Assembly: GCA_023409755.1 (NCBI GenBank)
Contig: JAEYRA010000013.1
Coordinates: forward strand, 1-22,239
From: Bacillota bacterium
GTDB taxonomy: Bacteria > Bacillota > Clostridia > Christensenellales > UMGS416
Length of the DNA: 22,239 bases
Reading direction: 5' to 3'
The position numbers were made by a program, and so were the translations under genes. Under the pieces are notes generated by a model. That model had not been told where the DNA came from and made no database searches. It saw only the letters and a program-made list of their open reading frames with translations. This document shows positions 6,397 to 14,097 of the stretch, in pieces; positions within the stretch are counted from its first letter, which is position 1, and every line of letters begins with the position of its first letter.

Positions 6397-7404
6397 ATGC
6401 CCAGCACCACCATTCGCACCAACGAAAAGGTTGCCATCCTGCTCATTGCCCTGGGCAAGGAGCTTTCGGCTCAACTCTTCAAGCACCTCACCGACGATGA
6501 GATTGAGCAGATCACCATGGACATCGCCAATGTGCGCCATGTGACCAAGGAAATGAAGCAGCAGGTGCTCGATGAGTTCTACCAGGTCTGCCTGGTGCAG
6601 AACTACATCGAGGAAGGCGGCATCGAGTACGCCCGCGAGGTGCTCGACAAGGCCATCGGCCAGCAGCGGGCCATGGAGATCATCAACAAGCTGACCAGCA
6701 CCCTGCAGGTGCGGCCCTTTGACTTTGTTCGCCGGGCTGACCCCAACCAGGTGCTCAACTTCATACAGAACGAACACCCCCAGACCATCGCGCTGGTGTT
6801 CTCCTACCTCGACCCGACACAGGCGGCCATGATCCTCGCATCCCTGCCGCTGGATCTGCAGATCGAAGTGGTGGCGCGCATCGCCAAGATGAGCCGCACC
6901 TCGCCGGAGTACATCAAGGAGATCGAGCGGATACTGGAGCGGAAGCTCTCCACCATGATGGTGACGGACTACACCACCGTGGGCGGCGTCGATTACATCG
7001 TCAACATTTTGAACTCCGTCGACCGCGGCACCGAGAAGCACATCCTGGAGAACCTGGAGATGCAGAACGCTGACCTGGCCGAGGAGATCCGCCACAAGAT
7101 GTTCGTCTTCGAGGACATCGTCAAGCTCAACAAGATGGCCATCCAGCGCGTGCTGCGCGAGGTGGACAAGCACGACCTCACCGTGGCGCTCAAGACCGCG
7201 ACCGAGGAGGTCAAGCGTGTCATTTACGAGAACATCTCCAAGCGCATGCAGGAGATGATCAAGGAAGACCTGGATCTGATGGGCCCGGTGCGCGTGCGAG
7301 ACGTGGAAGACGCCCAGCAGAAGATCGTTGCCGTCATCCGCAACCTGGACGAAGCCGGCGAAATCATCATTTCCAGAGGCAAGGAGGATGGTCTGATTGC
7401 CTAA
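6397..7404 (+). CDS. fliG: Flagellar motor switch protein FliG
   Basis: FliG sits on the cytoplasmic face of the MS ring, interacts with the stator MotA and carries torque. The 335-residue product has the N-terminal FliF-binding domain (KVAILLIALGKELSAQLFKH), the middle domain with the EHPQTIALVFSYLD motif that contacts FliM, and the C-terminal domain (FVFEDIVKLN through LDLMGPVRVRDVEDAQ) containing the charged torque helix. Length matches the family. The final eight bases overlap the start of fliH, and the ribosome binding site for fliH lies in its last codons. Confidence 0.97.
   Translation: MPSTTIRTNEKVAILLIALGKELSAQLFKHLTDDEIEQITMDIANVRHVTKEMKQQVLDEFYQVCLVQNYIEEGGIEYAREVLDKAIGQQRAMEIINKLTSTLQVRPFDFVRRADPNQVLNFIQNEHPQTIALVFSYLDPTQAAMILASLPLDLQIEVVARIAKMSRTSPEYIKEIERILERKLSTMMVTDYTTVGGVDYIVNILNSVDRGTEKHILENLEMQNADLAEEIRHKMFVFEDIVKLNKMAIQRVLREVDKHDLTVALKTATEEVKRVIYENISKRMQEMIKEDLDLMGPVRVRDVEDAQQKIVAVIRNLDEAGEIIISRGKEDGLIA
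7381..7387 (+). promoter_or_regulatory. Ribosome binding site fixing the fliH TTG start
   Basis: AAGGAGG lies inside the end of fliG, nine bases ahead of a TTG at 7397. No ATG or GTG in the fliH frame fits this site, so it supports a TTG start that overlaps the end of fliG by eight bases. Confidence 0.75.
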
Positions 7405-8179
7405 AATCATCAGATCCTCCACAGTCAACATCGACAGCGCGCAGCCCATCGTGGTGCGTGCCATCTTCAGGGAAGAAGAGGAAGCCCAGCCCACCCCGCC
7501 GCCCGAGCCAGAAGTGGTGGAGCGGGCCATCGACCAGGAGTACGCCAACGTGTACGCCAACGCCGGGTCGGTGGTGGACGAGATGCTGGAAAAGGCCCGC
7601 ACGGATGCCGGCACGATTGTGGAGAATGCCCGGGAGGAAACCCGGCGCGTGTTGCAGGACGCCCTCAAGGAAGGCCTGGAGCAGGGGTTTGAGCAGGGCT
7701 ATGCCCAGGGCTATGACAAGGGCATGGCTGACGGCCGGCGGGAGCTGGATGCCAAAAAGGCCGAGGCCGCCGAGCAGATCGAGGGCATCCTCGATAGCCT
7801 GCGCATCGAGCGGCAGAACATCATACGAAACATGGAGCGCGACGTCGTCACGCTCGTCTTTGACATTGTGGACAAGGTGCTGGACGTGGCCATGGATCGC
7901 AGCGACGACTGGATTGTAAGCCGCGTACGCCTGGCGCTGCAGCAGCTGGAGAACGACGCCTCCGCCGTGGTGCGCGTGGCAAGGGAGAACCTCGAGCGCG
8001 TGACGGCCGTGGCCGGGTCGCTGGCCCAGGAGGGCGGACACAACGCGCAGCTCAGAATCGTCGCGGACGACCGGCTGGAGCGGGGGGCCTTCGTGGTGGA
8101 CACGGACAGCGGCTCCATTGACGCGGGCGTGGGCACCAAGCGCGCCCGCGCGGCTGAGCTGCTGCTGGAGCGCAGCTGA
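7397..8179 (+). CDS. fliH: Flagellar assembly protein FliH (export ATPase regulator)
   Basis: FliH dimers bind and restrain the ATPase FliI and link it to the switch and export gate. The 260-residue protein is typical in having a poorly conserved charged N-terminus, then a long helical Glu/Ala-rich part with GxxxG-like repeats (EGLEQGFEQGYAQGYDKGMA at about 95-114). The C-terminal domain (about 150-255) contains IERQNIIRNMERDVVTLVFD and LRIVADDRLERGAFVVDT. The latter is the conserved end shared with V/F-ATPase stator subunits. The TTG start behind AAGGAGG overlaps fliG. The stop overlaps the fliI start by one base, suggesting coupled translation of interacting partners. Confidence 0.92.
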   Translation: MPKIIRSSTVNIDSAQPIVVRAIFREEEEAQPTPPPEPEVVERAIDQEYANVYANAGSVVDEMLEKARTDAGTIVENAREETRRVLQDALKEGLEQGFEQGYAQGYDKGMADGRRELDAKKAEAAEQIEGILDSLRIERQNIIRNMERDVVTLVFDIVDKVLDVAMDRSDDWIVSRVRLALQQLENDASAVVRVARENLERVTAVAGSLAQEGGHNAQLRIVADDRLERGAFVVDTDSGSIDAGVGTKRARAAELLLERS

Positions 8180-9504
8180 TGGGGGAGCACGCCGACATCC
8201 GCAAATATAGCCGCATCATTGGGGAGGCGGACCTCAACGTGTACAGCGGCAGTGTCAGCCAGATCATCGGGCTGACCATTGAAAGCGTGGGCCCGCCCAG
8301 CAACATTGGCGACATCTGCCGCATCTTCACCCTGAGCAACAGCCGCAGCATTCAGGCGGAGGTCGTGGGCTTCCATGGCAGCCGCATTTTGCTCATGCCC
8401 TTTGGCGAGCTTGGCGGCATCGGCCCCGGCAGCCGCGTGGTGGCCAGCGGCGCCAACCTGCGCGTGGGCGTGGGCAAGCACCTGAAGGGCCGCATCCTCG
8501 ACGGCATGGGCCGCTTCATCGATGGCGGCGAGAACGTCATGCCCAAGCAGTTCTACAGCATTGAGAACCCGCCGCCCAACCCCCTCAGCCGCCGTCGCAT
8601 CAGCGAGGTCATGCCCATGGGCATCAAGGCCATCGACGGGCTGCTGACCTGCGGGCGGGGGCAGCGCATCGGTATCTTCGCCGGCTCCGGCGTGGGCAAG
8701 AGCACGCTTTTGGGCATGATCGCCCGCTACGCCAAGGCCGACATCAACGTCATTACGCTCGTGGGGGAGCGCGGCCGCGAGGTCAACGAGTTCATCGAGA
8801 AGGACCTGCAGGCCGAGGGTCTTGCAAAGTCCGTCCTCGTGGTGGCCACCAGCGACCAGCCCGCCATCGTGCGCGTCAAGTCCGCCCAGATCGGCACTGC
8901 CATCGCCGAATACTTCCGCGACCAGGGGCTCAACGTCCTGCTGCTGATGGACTCGCTGACCCGCTTCGCCATGGCCCAGCGGGAGATTGGCATGGCCATC
9001 GGCGAGCCGCCGGTCTCCCGCGGGTACACGCCGTCGGTCTTCGCCCAGCTGCCGCGGCTGCTGGAGCGCTCGGGCAACTCCGACCGGGGGTCGATCACAG
9101 GCCTCTATACGGTGCTGGTGGACGGCGACGACATGAACGAGCCGGTGGCCGACACCGTGCGCGGCATTTTGGATGGGCACATCGTGCTCTCCCGTCAGCT
9201 CGCCAACCGCAACCACTACCCGGCCATCGACGTGCTGGCCAGCGTCAGCCGCCTGATGCCCGACATCGCCAGCGCCGAGCAGCTCCGCTGGGCCGGCTTT
9301 GTCAAAAGCCGCATGGCGACTTACCGCGACGCCCAGGACCTCATCTCCATCGGGGCCTACAAGCAGGGCTCCAACGCCGACATTGACGAGGCCATCCGCC
9401 TGCAGCCGGGCATCAATGGGTTGCTGACCCAGCCCATCCGGGAGTTGGTGGACTTCGATAAGACCATAGCCCTGCTCAAGGGCCTGGCGGAGCCCGCCCA
9501 ATGA
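8179..9504 (+). CDS. fliI: Flagellum-specific export ATPase FliI
   Basis: FliI is the cytoplasmic hexameric ATPase that helps load and unfold substrates at the flagellar type III export gate. It resembles the F1 ATPase beta subunit. The 441-residue product has an N-terminal beta-barrel domain (about 15-95), Walker A GSGVGKST (169-176), the VGERGREVNEF motif with the catalytic glutamate, Walker B LLLMDSLTRFA, and the C-terminal region AEQLRWAGFVKSR through GSNADIDEAI. Length is usual. It overlaps fliH by one base and fliJ by four, making an H-I-J export cassette. Confidence 0.97.
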   Translation: MGEHADIRKYSRIIGEADLNVYSGSVSQIIGLTIESVGPPSNIGDICRIFTLSNSRSIQAEVVGFHGSRILLMPFGELGGIGPGSRVVASGANLRVGVGKHLKGRILDGMGRFIDGGENVMPKQFYSIENPPPNPLSRRRISEVMPMGIKAIDGLLTCGRGQRIGIFAGSGVGKSTLLGMIARYAKADINVITLVGERGREVNEFIEKDLQAEGLAKSVLVVATSDQPAIVRVKSAQIGTAIAEYFRDQGLNVLLLMDSLTRFAMAQREIGMAIGEPPVSRGYTPSVFAQLPRLLERSGNSDRGSITGLYTVLVDGDDMNEPVADTVRGILDGHIVLSRQLANRNHYPAIDVLASVSRLMPDIASAEQLRWAGFVKSRMATYRDAQDLISIGAYKQGSNADIDEAIRLQPGINGLLTQPIRELVDFDKTIALLKGLAEPAQ

Positions 9505-9974
9505 AGCGCTTCGCGTTCACCCTCCAGCCGCTCTATCACCTCAAGCAGTCGCTGGAGAAGCAGGAGCGCAACACCCTTGGGCAGCTCACGGCGCGCCTGC
9601 ACCAGCTGGAGGCCGCCGAGGAAGCCCTGGTGACCGAGCGTGCCCGCGCCGGGCAGGAGTTTTCCCAGCGTCTTGCCGCTGGCATGACCGCCGCCGACAC
9701 CGGCCTGCACGTGGTGTACGACCGGGCTATGGGCGAGCGCATCACCGAGCAGCGCGCCATGGTGCGCCAGGCCCGCGCCGATGTGGAGGCCTGCCGCGCC
9801 CGCCTGGTGGAAGCCATGCGCGAAGTGCGCATGCTGGAACGCCTGCGCGACCGCCAGTATGAGGAGTACCTGAAGCTGATGCAGGCCGAGGAGAGCGCTG
9901 TCATCAACGACTTTGTCACCTTCACCACCCGCGGCACCCCGTCGCCAGCCGACGACGGCAGCCGGGAAGCCTGA
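9501..9974 (+). CDS. fliJ: Flagellar export protein FliJ
   Basis: FliJ is a small coiled-coil protein that occupies the centre of the FliI ring, comparable to the gamma subunit of F1, and contacts FlhA. The 157-residue product starts with the family signature KRFAFTLQPLYHLKQSLEKQ, then is almost entirely heptad-like helix rich in Glu, Arg, Ala and Leu to about residue 140. The last 17 residues are a disordered tail. The ATG overlaps the fliI stop (ATGA). Sequence conservation in this family is low, so the position after fliI is an important part of the call. Confidence 0.93.
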   Translation: MKRFAFTLQPLYHLKQSLEKQERNTLGQLTARLHQLEAAEEALVTERARAGQEFSQRLAAGMTAADTGLHVVYDRAMGERITEQRAMVRQARADVEACRARLVEAMREVRMLERLRDRQYEEYLKLMQAEESAVINDFVTFTTRGTPSPADDGSREA

Positions 9975-9990
9975 CCAACAGGAGGAACCC

Positions 9991-10653
9991 ATGGACACCC
10001 AGACGACCCAGACCAGGCCCCCCAAGCCAGGCAAAACCCCCCGTGCGCCCATGGACGGCGCGCCGGGCGCTGCGCCTGCCAAGGGCAAGAAGGAAAAGAA
10101 ACCCAAGAAGCCCATGCCGCGGGTTCTGCTGGTGCTGGTGACGGTACTGGTGCTGGCGGCGCTGCTGGCCGGTGCCGGCGCGGCGCTGTATTTTGACCTG
10201 GGCGGCGTGCGGCCCATGGCCATCGCCCTGTTGGAGAGCCTGGACCCCAACTACCAGAAGCAGGCCACCGCGCTCGACAAGCAGGAGGAAAATCTGGCCG
10301 AACGGGAAGATGCCCTTAAGAAGCAGCAGGAAACGGTCGATAAAACTACTGAGAAGAACACGAAAAAGGAAGAGGAACTCAAGGCCAGGCAGGCTGACCT
10401 GGACGCCCAGGTTGCCGCTTTTGAGAAGGCGCAGCAGGACGCGGCGGACAGCGCCACGACCAGCACCGACCAGGTCGCTTCCATTTATGAGAGCCTGGAC
10501 GCCAAAGTGGCCGCGGCAATGCTCGAAAAGGCCGGCAACACCCAGGACATCGTGGATGTGCTGAGCCGCCTGGACGCCGAGAAGACCGCAGAGATCCTCT
10601 CCAGCATGGACCCGAAAAAGGCCTATGACGTGACCACACTGATGCCGGACTGA
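9991..10653 (+). CDS. YlxF/MotE-like membrane coiled-coil protein with MgtE-N-like end
   Basis: The 220-residue protein has a basic, proline-rich cytoplasmic head (1-44), one membrane helix (about 45-67), a strongly charged coiled coil (about 88-153) and a C-terminal IYESLDAKVAAAMLEK...VLSRLDAEKTAEILSSMDP region (164-210) of the MgtE intracellular N-domain type. This layout and the place between fliJ and fliK match YlxF of Bacillus and MotE-family flagellar proteins. MotE relatives act as stator-associated chaperones, while the role of YlxF is not well defined. A part in hook/rod assembly or motor support is inference. The ATG at 9991 follows AGGAGGAA. An earlier in-frame ATG inside fliJ has no site. 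Confidence 0.85.
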   Translation: MDTQTTQTRPPKPGKTPRAPMDGAPGAAPAKGKKEKKPKKPMPRVLLVLVTVLVLAALLAGAGAALYFDLGGVRPMAIALLESLDPNYQKQATALDKQEENLAEREDALKKQQETVDKTTEKNTKKEEELKARQADLDAQVAAFEKAQQDAADSATTSTDQVASIYESLDAKVAAAMLEKAGNTQDIVDVLSRLDAEKTAEILSSMDPKKAYDVTTLMPD

Positions 10654-10674
10654 GGGGTGCGCCCCGTGACCGGC

Positions 10675-10681
10675 GGGGAGG
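10675..10681 (+). promoter_or_regulatory. Ribosome binding site deciding the fliK start
   Basis: GGGGAGG ends immediately before an ATG at 10682, leaving no spacing, but stands six bases ahead of an in-frame TTG at 10688. The TTG is therefore the more likely start. The two choices differ by only two codons. Confidence 0.55.
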
Positions 10682-10687
10682 ATGCAC

Positions 10688-12016
10688 TTGAACCAGTCCA
10701 TTGCCGTAACGCTGCTGGGAACGCAGGCCACTGGCCTGCCCACCGGGGCAGCCGCGCCTGCCGACGGCGGGTTTGCGGGGGTCCTGGCGGAGCTTTCGGA
10801 TATGAAAACGACCAAACGACAGGAGTCAGCCGACGTACTGGCGCTGCTGGCGGGGCTCATCCCTGCGGCCGCGCTGCAGGGCATGCAGTCCGTCCAAGCC
10901 ACTGGTGAGCCCGCGACCACCGACGCCCAGAGCGCCATTGCCAACGCGCTGGCTACCGGAACGCTGGATGAACAAACCAAACAGATGCTCCATGACCTGT
11001 TGGCGCAGCTCAACGCCCAGGCCGGGGCCCAGACGGCCCCCGCCGGCGCGGCGGATGCCGTCACGGCCATCACCGCTTTGCTCGATGAGATTCTGGCCGC
11101 TGGCGGGGAACACGCCGCCGATCAGACGATCGGTGAGCAGCAAACCAATGCCGCCCTGCCCCTGGCGGGCGGGAGCACTATGGCAGCGGGGAACCAATCC
11201 CTGCATCAGCTCCAGCAGGTGCTGGCCCAAGCCCACACCCTGTGGCAGGCCGAGGGGCAGGCAGTCCCTGCGGTCCTCACAACCCTGGCGACAGCGGTGG
11301 ATGACGCGCTGGCCCAGCAGGCGGAGGGCGAAGCGGACCCCGGAGCCATTTTGAACCCCACAATCGCCGCGGACGATGCGCTGGCCCAGCCCGAAGAGGG
11401 CGGCGCGGCCCTGGCCGACGGCCGGCCGGCCGGTAAGCAGGCCAACGCCTTTGGCGCACCCGGCGCCGCCACCACGGGCTTCCTGCCCACGCTCAACTTT
11501 GCCGCCCAATCCCAGACGCAGCCCATTGCCAAAACCGAGACCGCCGCCCCGGCCCAGACGACCGAGGCGACCACCGGCGCGCAGGTATACGACCAGCTGG
11601 TCGATCGTATCCAGACCATGCGAACCAACGGGCAGGATCAGATGGTCATTCAGCTCAAGCCCGAATCGCTGGGCCGCATGACGATCCGGCTGACGATGAG
11701 CGAAGGGGGTCTGGTGGCCCAGCTGGCCGCCGCCAACCCCAAGGTGCAGGAGTCGCTGGCCGCACAGGCCGCCACGCTGGCCAACACCCTCGCCGAGCAG
11801 GGCCTCAAGGATGTGCGGGTCGTTGTGACTTCCACCGCCGTGGCCGAAGCCGGCATCGATCAGCAGCTCAGCGGGCAAGCCCGCAACGGGCAGGGGCAGG
11901 GTTCCCGCCGCGGCTGGGCCGGGTTGGAGTCCGACCCTGCCGGCAGCCAGGCTGCTCCGCTCTTTCAGGCATACGAGGAGGCGGGCCGCCCCGGCACCGT
12001 CGACCGACTGGCATAG
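10688..12016 (+). CDS. fliK: Flagellar hook-length control protein FliK
   Basis: FliK is secreted during hook growth, measures hook length and signals FlhB to switch export from hook to filament substrates. The 442-residue product has a long, low-complexity Ala/Gln/Thr/Pro-rich N-terminal part (1-300) suited to a ruler. The conserved C-terminal Flg_hook domain (about 305-395) includes MVIQLKPESLGRMTIRLTM and VQESLAAQAATLANTLAEQG. A Gly/Gln/Arg-rich tail follows. Start is taken as TTG at 10688, with ATG at 10682 as the alternative. FliK N-termini are not conserved, so the call rests on the C-terminal domain and on flgD and flgE following directly. Confidence 0.93.
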   Translation: MNQSIAVTLLGTQATGLPTGAAAPADGGFAGVLAELSDMKTTKRQESADVLALLAGLIPAAALQGMQSVQATGEPATTDAQSAIANALATGTLDEQTKQMLHDLLAQLNAQAGAQTAPAGAADAVTAITALLDEILAAGGEHAADQTIGEQQTNAALPLAGGSTMAAGNQSLHQLQQVLAQAHTLWQAEGQAVPAVLTTLATAVDDALAQQAEGEADPGAILNPTIAADDALAQPEEGGAALADGRPAGKQANAFGAPGAATTGFLPTLNFAAQSQTQPIAKTETAAPAQTTEATTGAQVYDQLVDRIQTMRTNGQDQMVIQLKPESLGRMTIRLTMSEGGLVAQLAAANPKVQESLAAQAATLANTLAEQGLKDVRVVVTSTAVAEAGIDQQLSGQARNGQGQGSRRGWAGLESDPAGSQAAPLFQAYEEAGRPGTVDRLA

Positions 12017-12025
12017 GAGGCAAGG

Positions 12026-12661
12026 ATGGACATTTTATCCGTTGGCAACGCGGCCAAGACCGCGGCCAGCAGCAGTAGCAGTCTCAGCGGCTCCAGCGCG
12101 CTCGACAAGGACGCGTTCCTGAAGATTCTGGTGGCGCAGCTGCAGAACCAGGACCCGACCCAGCCCATGTCCGATACCGAGTTCATCAGCCAGTTGGCGC
12201 AGTTCAGCTCGCTCGAGCAGATGCAGCAGATGACCGCCATGTTCAGCTACACCCAGGCATACTCCCTGGTGGGCAAGAACATCACCGCCCTCTTCACCGA
12301 TGAGAACGGCACCCAGCAGGAGGTCACCGGCACCGTTGACAGCGTCATCACCTACAACGGCGAGCCATACCTGAGCGTGGGCGGCTACCTCATCGCCATG
12401 AACGACACCACGATGAGCGTCAACAGCACGACAAGCTCCGATGCCCTGCTGCAGGGGGCGTCGCTCATCGGCCGCACGGTCACCGGCACCTACACCGATG
12501 ACAACGAAGAAAGCCAGAACGTGACAGGTGTCGTCACCAGGGCCGCTATGGTCGATGGCGTGCTCACCCTCACCGTCAAAACCGCCGACGGCTCCACCGT
12601 CGACGTCAGCATCCATAACGTCACAGAAATCGCCGACGGGTCCGAAACGGCCGCTGGCTGA
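12026..12661 (+). CDS. flgD: Flagellar hook assembly (capping) protein FlgD
   Basis: FlgD caps the growing hook and guides polymerisation of FlgE. The 211-residue protein has a short Ser-rich leader, the conserved N-terminal export/cap segment FLKILVAQLQNQDPTQPMSD followed by FISQLAQFSSLEQMQQM (about 32-75), and a beta-rich C-terminal half (SLVGKNITALFTDENG onward) resembling the FlgD Tudor-like/Ig-like region. Length is typical. AGGAGG overlaps the fliK stop codon and lies five bases before the ATG. Confidence 0.95.
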   Translation: MDILSVGNAAKTAASSSSSLSGSSALDKDAFLKILVAQLQNQDPTQPMSDTEFISQLAQFSSLEQMQQMTAMFSYTQAYSLVGKNITALFTDENGTQQEVTGTVDSVITYNGEPYLSVGGYLIAMNDTTMSVNSTTSSDALLQGASLIGRTVTGTYTDDNEESQNVTGVVTRAAMVDGVLTLTVKTADGSTVDVSIHNVTEIADGSETAAG

Positions 12662-12684
12662 CAAAACGAAGGAGGAACCACCCC

Positions 12685-13509
12685 ATGCTCAGATCGCTTT
12701 ATGCCGCCGTTTCCGGCCTGCGCAACCACCAGACCCGTATGGACGTCATCGGCAACAACATCGCCAACGTCAACACCACCGGCTTCAAGGCCAGCCGCGT
12801 GATCTTCTCGGATATCTACAGCCAGACGCTGCAGCCGGCGGCAGCCGGCACCGCCACCACCGGCGGCAGCAACCCCCAGCAGGTGGGCCTGGGCGTGACC
12901 GTGGCCTCCATCGATGTGCTGATGACCCGCGCCGGCTCCCAGTACACCGGCGCCACGCTCGATATGGCCATTGAGGGCGACGGGTTCTTCATCGTCAACG
13001 ACGGCAGCCAGGAGTTCTACACCCGCGCGGGCAACTTCACGCTGGACAGCGGCAACCGCATCACCCTGAACGGCAACCTGGTGCAGGGCTATATGATGGA
13101 CAACACCACGACCCCGCCGACCCAGGCCGCAGCCCTTTCAGCCATCGACACCACTGGCTACACCAACGTGAGCATCGACAAGAACGGCAACGTGACGGGT
13201 CTGGATGCCACCAACAACTCCGTGGTCATCGCCAAGGTGGGTCTGGCGACCTTCAGCAACCAGAACGGCCTGGAGAAGGCCGGTGACAGCCTGTATACCG
13301 AGTCGTCCAACTCCGGCGCGGCGGTGTACGGCACCCCGGGCACCGGCGCCGCCGGAACCCTGAACGCCGGGTCGCTGGAGATGTCCAACGTCGACCTCTC
13401 CAAGGAGTTCACCGACATGATCACCACCCAGCGCGGGTTCCAGGCCAACAGCCGCGTCATCACCACCTCCGACACCCTGCTGGAGGAACTGGTCAACCTG
13501 AAACGGTAA
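12685..13509 (+). CDS. flgE: Flagellar hook protein FlgE (short, FlgG-like)
   Basis: This 274-residue axial protein starts MLRSLYAAVSGLRNHQTRMD, then IGNNIANVNTTGFKA. It carries the FlgE/F/G core motif MAIEGDGFFIVND...FYTRAGNFTLDSG (about 93-120) and ends SNVDLSKEFTDMITTQRGFQ...ITTSDTLLEELVNLKR. The ending and its place right after the hook cap gene flgD point to the hook subunit. Compact FlgE proteins of this size are known in Bacillus, where the gene was once called flgG. A distal rod (FlgG) role is the main alternative. GAAGGAGG precedes the ATG. Confidence 0.9.
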   Translation: MLRSLYAAVSGLRNHQTRMDVIGNNIANVNTTGFKASRVIFSDIYSQTLQPAAAGTATTGGSNPQQVGLGVTVASIDVLMTRAGSQYTGATLDMAIEGDGFFIVNDGSQEFYTRAGNFTLDSGNRITLNGNLVQGYMMDNTTTPPTQAAALSAIDTTGYTNVSIDKNGNVTGLDATNNSVVIAKVGLATFSNQNGLEKAGDSLYTESSNSGAAVYGTPGTGAAGTLNAGSLEMSNVDLSKEFTDMITTQRGFQANSRVITTSDTLLEELVNLKR

Positions 13510-13597
13510 CACCCACGACCGGCGCGGCCGCGGCCCCGGCGGGGCGGCGTAAGCAACCACTTGGCGGCGGGGGGACCCGACCGCACCGGAGGACAGC

Positions 13598-13807
13598 ATG
13601 ATCAAGATCACCCGGCTCAACCAGTCCGAGCTGTACATCAACAGCGAGCTCATCGAAAGCGTGGAAGAGACGCCCGACACGGTCATCTCCCTCACCACCG
13701 GCAAGAAAATCGTGGTGGAGGAGTCGGCGCAGGACATCATCGACCGCATCATCGCGTTTCGCGTCAGCTGCCAGGGGGCCCTGCCCCGTGTGCGGACAGG
13801 GGAGTGA
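13598..13807 (+). CDS. swrD: SwrD/FlbD family flagellar protein
   Basis: This small 69-residue protein begins MIKITRLNQSELYINSELIE and has the conserved ETPDTVISLTTGKKIVVEES stretch, typical of the FlbD/SwrD family found after flgE in Firmicutes. In Bacillus subtilis SwrD raises flagellar motor torque and supports swarming. The same role here is inferred. It has a single domain and no membrane helix. The ATG follows CCGGAGGA. An 88-base gap with a short GC-only hairpin (GCCCC-GGC-GGGGC, 13533-13545) separates it from flgE. It appears to be the last gene before a transcription boundary. Confidence 0.9.
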   Translation: MIKITRLNQSELYINSELIESVEETPDTVISLTTGKKIVVEESAQDIIDRIIAFRVSCQGALPRVRTGE

Positions 13808-13827
13808 AGCACCAGGAGACTACCCAT

Positions 13828-13854
13828 ACGGCCGGACGTACTGCGTCCGGCCGT
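13828..13854. other. Strong hairpin after swrD
   Basis: ACGGCCGGACG (13828-13838) and CGTCCGGCCGT (13844-13854) form a perfect 11-bp stem with the loop TACTG, 20 bases after the swrD stop. No T-tract follows (TGATGTACC), so it is not a typical intrinsic terminator. It may stabilise the 3' end of the upstream mRNA or mark a processing site. Confidence 0.6.
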
Positions 13855-13945
13855 TGATGTACCGGCAGGCGCGGCACCGGCAGTTGCCGCCAGATCGCAA
13901 CAGGAAAGCGGAATGCCCCGGGAGCCATCCTTCGAACGGCTGACC

Positions 13946-13987
13946 AGGGGCAAGCGTGGCCCCTCAATCGCAGATTTTGCGCTTTTT
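13946..13987 (+). terminator. Possible weak terminator before fliM
   Basis: A 6-bp stem AGGGGC (13946-13951) / GCCCCT (13959-13964) is followed by a short stem CGCA (13969-13972) / TGCG (13978-13981), then C and five T residues (13983-13987). The stem next to the T-run is only four pairs, so termination would be partial at best. Confidence 0.3.
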
Positions 13988-14022
13988 CCTATCTCTTTGC
14001 ACCAAATGTAGCAAAAATTGTG

Positions 14023-14058
14023 GAAATTATGATTAAACATGCCGAAATGTGGTATAGT
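14023..14058 (+). promoter_or_regulatory. Candidate promoter(s) for the fliM operon
   Basis: TATAGT (14053-14058) preceded by TG one base earlier (14050-14051) is a good extended -10 for sigma-A. The -35 is poor. Overlapping it is a weaker sigma-28-like pair, GAAA (14023-14026), 14 bases, GCCGAAAT (14041-14048). The sequence from about 13970 to 14080 is clearly AT-rich compared with the GC-rich genes on both sides, as in the flgB promoter region. Confidence 0.5.
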
Positions 14059-14080
14059 ATTTTATTATGATATGTCTTGC

Positions 14081-14088
14081 GAAGGAGG
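14081..14088 (+). promoter_or_regulatory. Ribosome binding site fixing the fliM TTG start
   Basis: GAAGGAGG stands nine bases before a TTG at 14098. The resulting N-terminus, MAEVLSQSEIDQLF, is the exact type expected for FliM. A longer frame starting at 14077 would include this site and is rejected. Confidence 0.85.
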
Positions 14089-14097
14089 CGAGGGATT

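Noticed and set aside
7711..9501. 596-codon open frame on the minus strand
   Set aside because: It is antisense to fliH and fliI, which are certain. His/Ala/Val/Gly-rich translation is the usual antisense shadow in GC-rich genes.
12685..13509. Calling this gene flgG (distal rod)
   Set aside because: FlgE and FlgG share the fold and size here, but the position directly after flgD and the C-terminal EELVNLKR ending fit the compact Firmicute hook protein better. FlgG remains the alternative.
13828..13854. Intrinsic terminator after swrD
   Set aside because: The 11-bp stem is strong but is not followed by a T-run, so it is listed only as a hairpin.
14077..14097. Longer fliM N-terminus starting at 14077
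   Set aside because: It would place the ribosome binding site GAAGGAGG inside the coding region and add seven residues (mostly Arg) not seen in FliM proteins.
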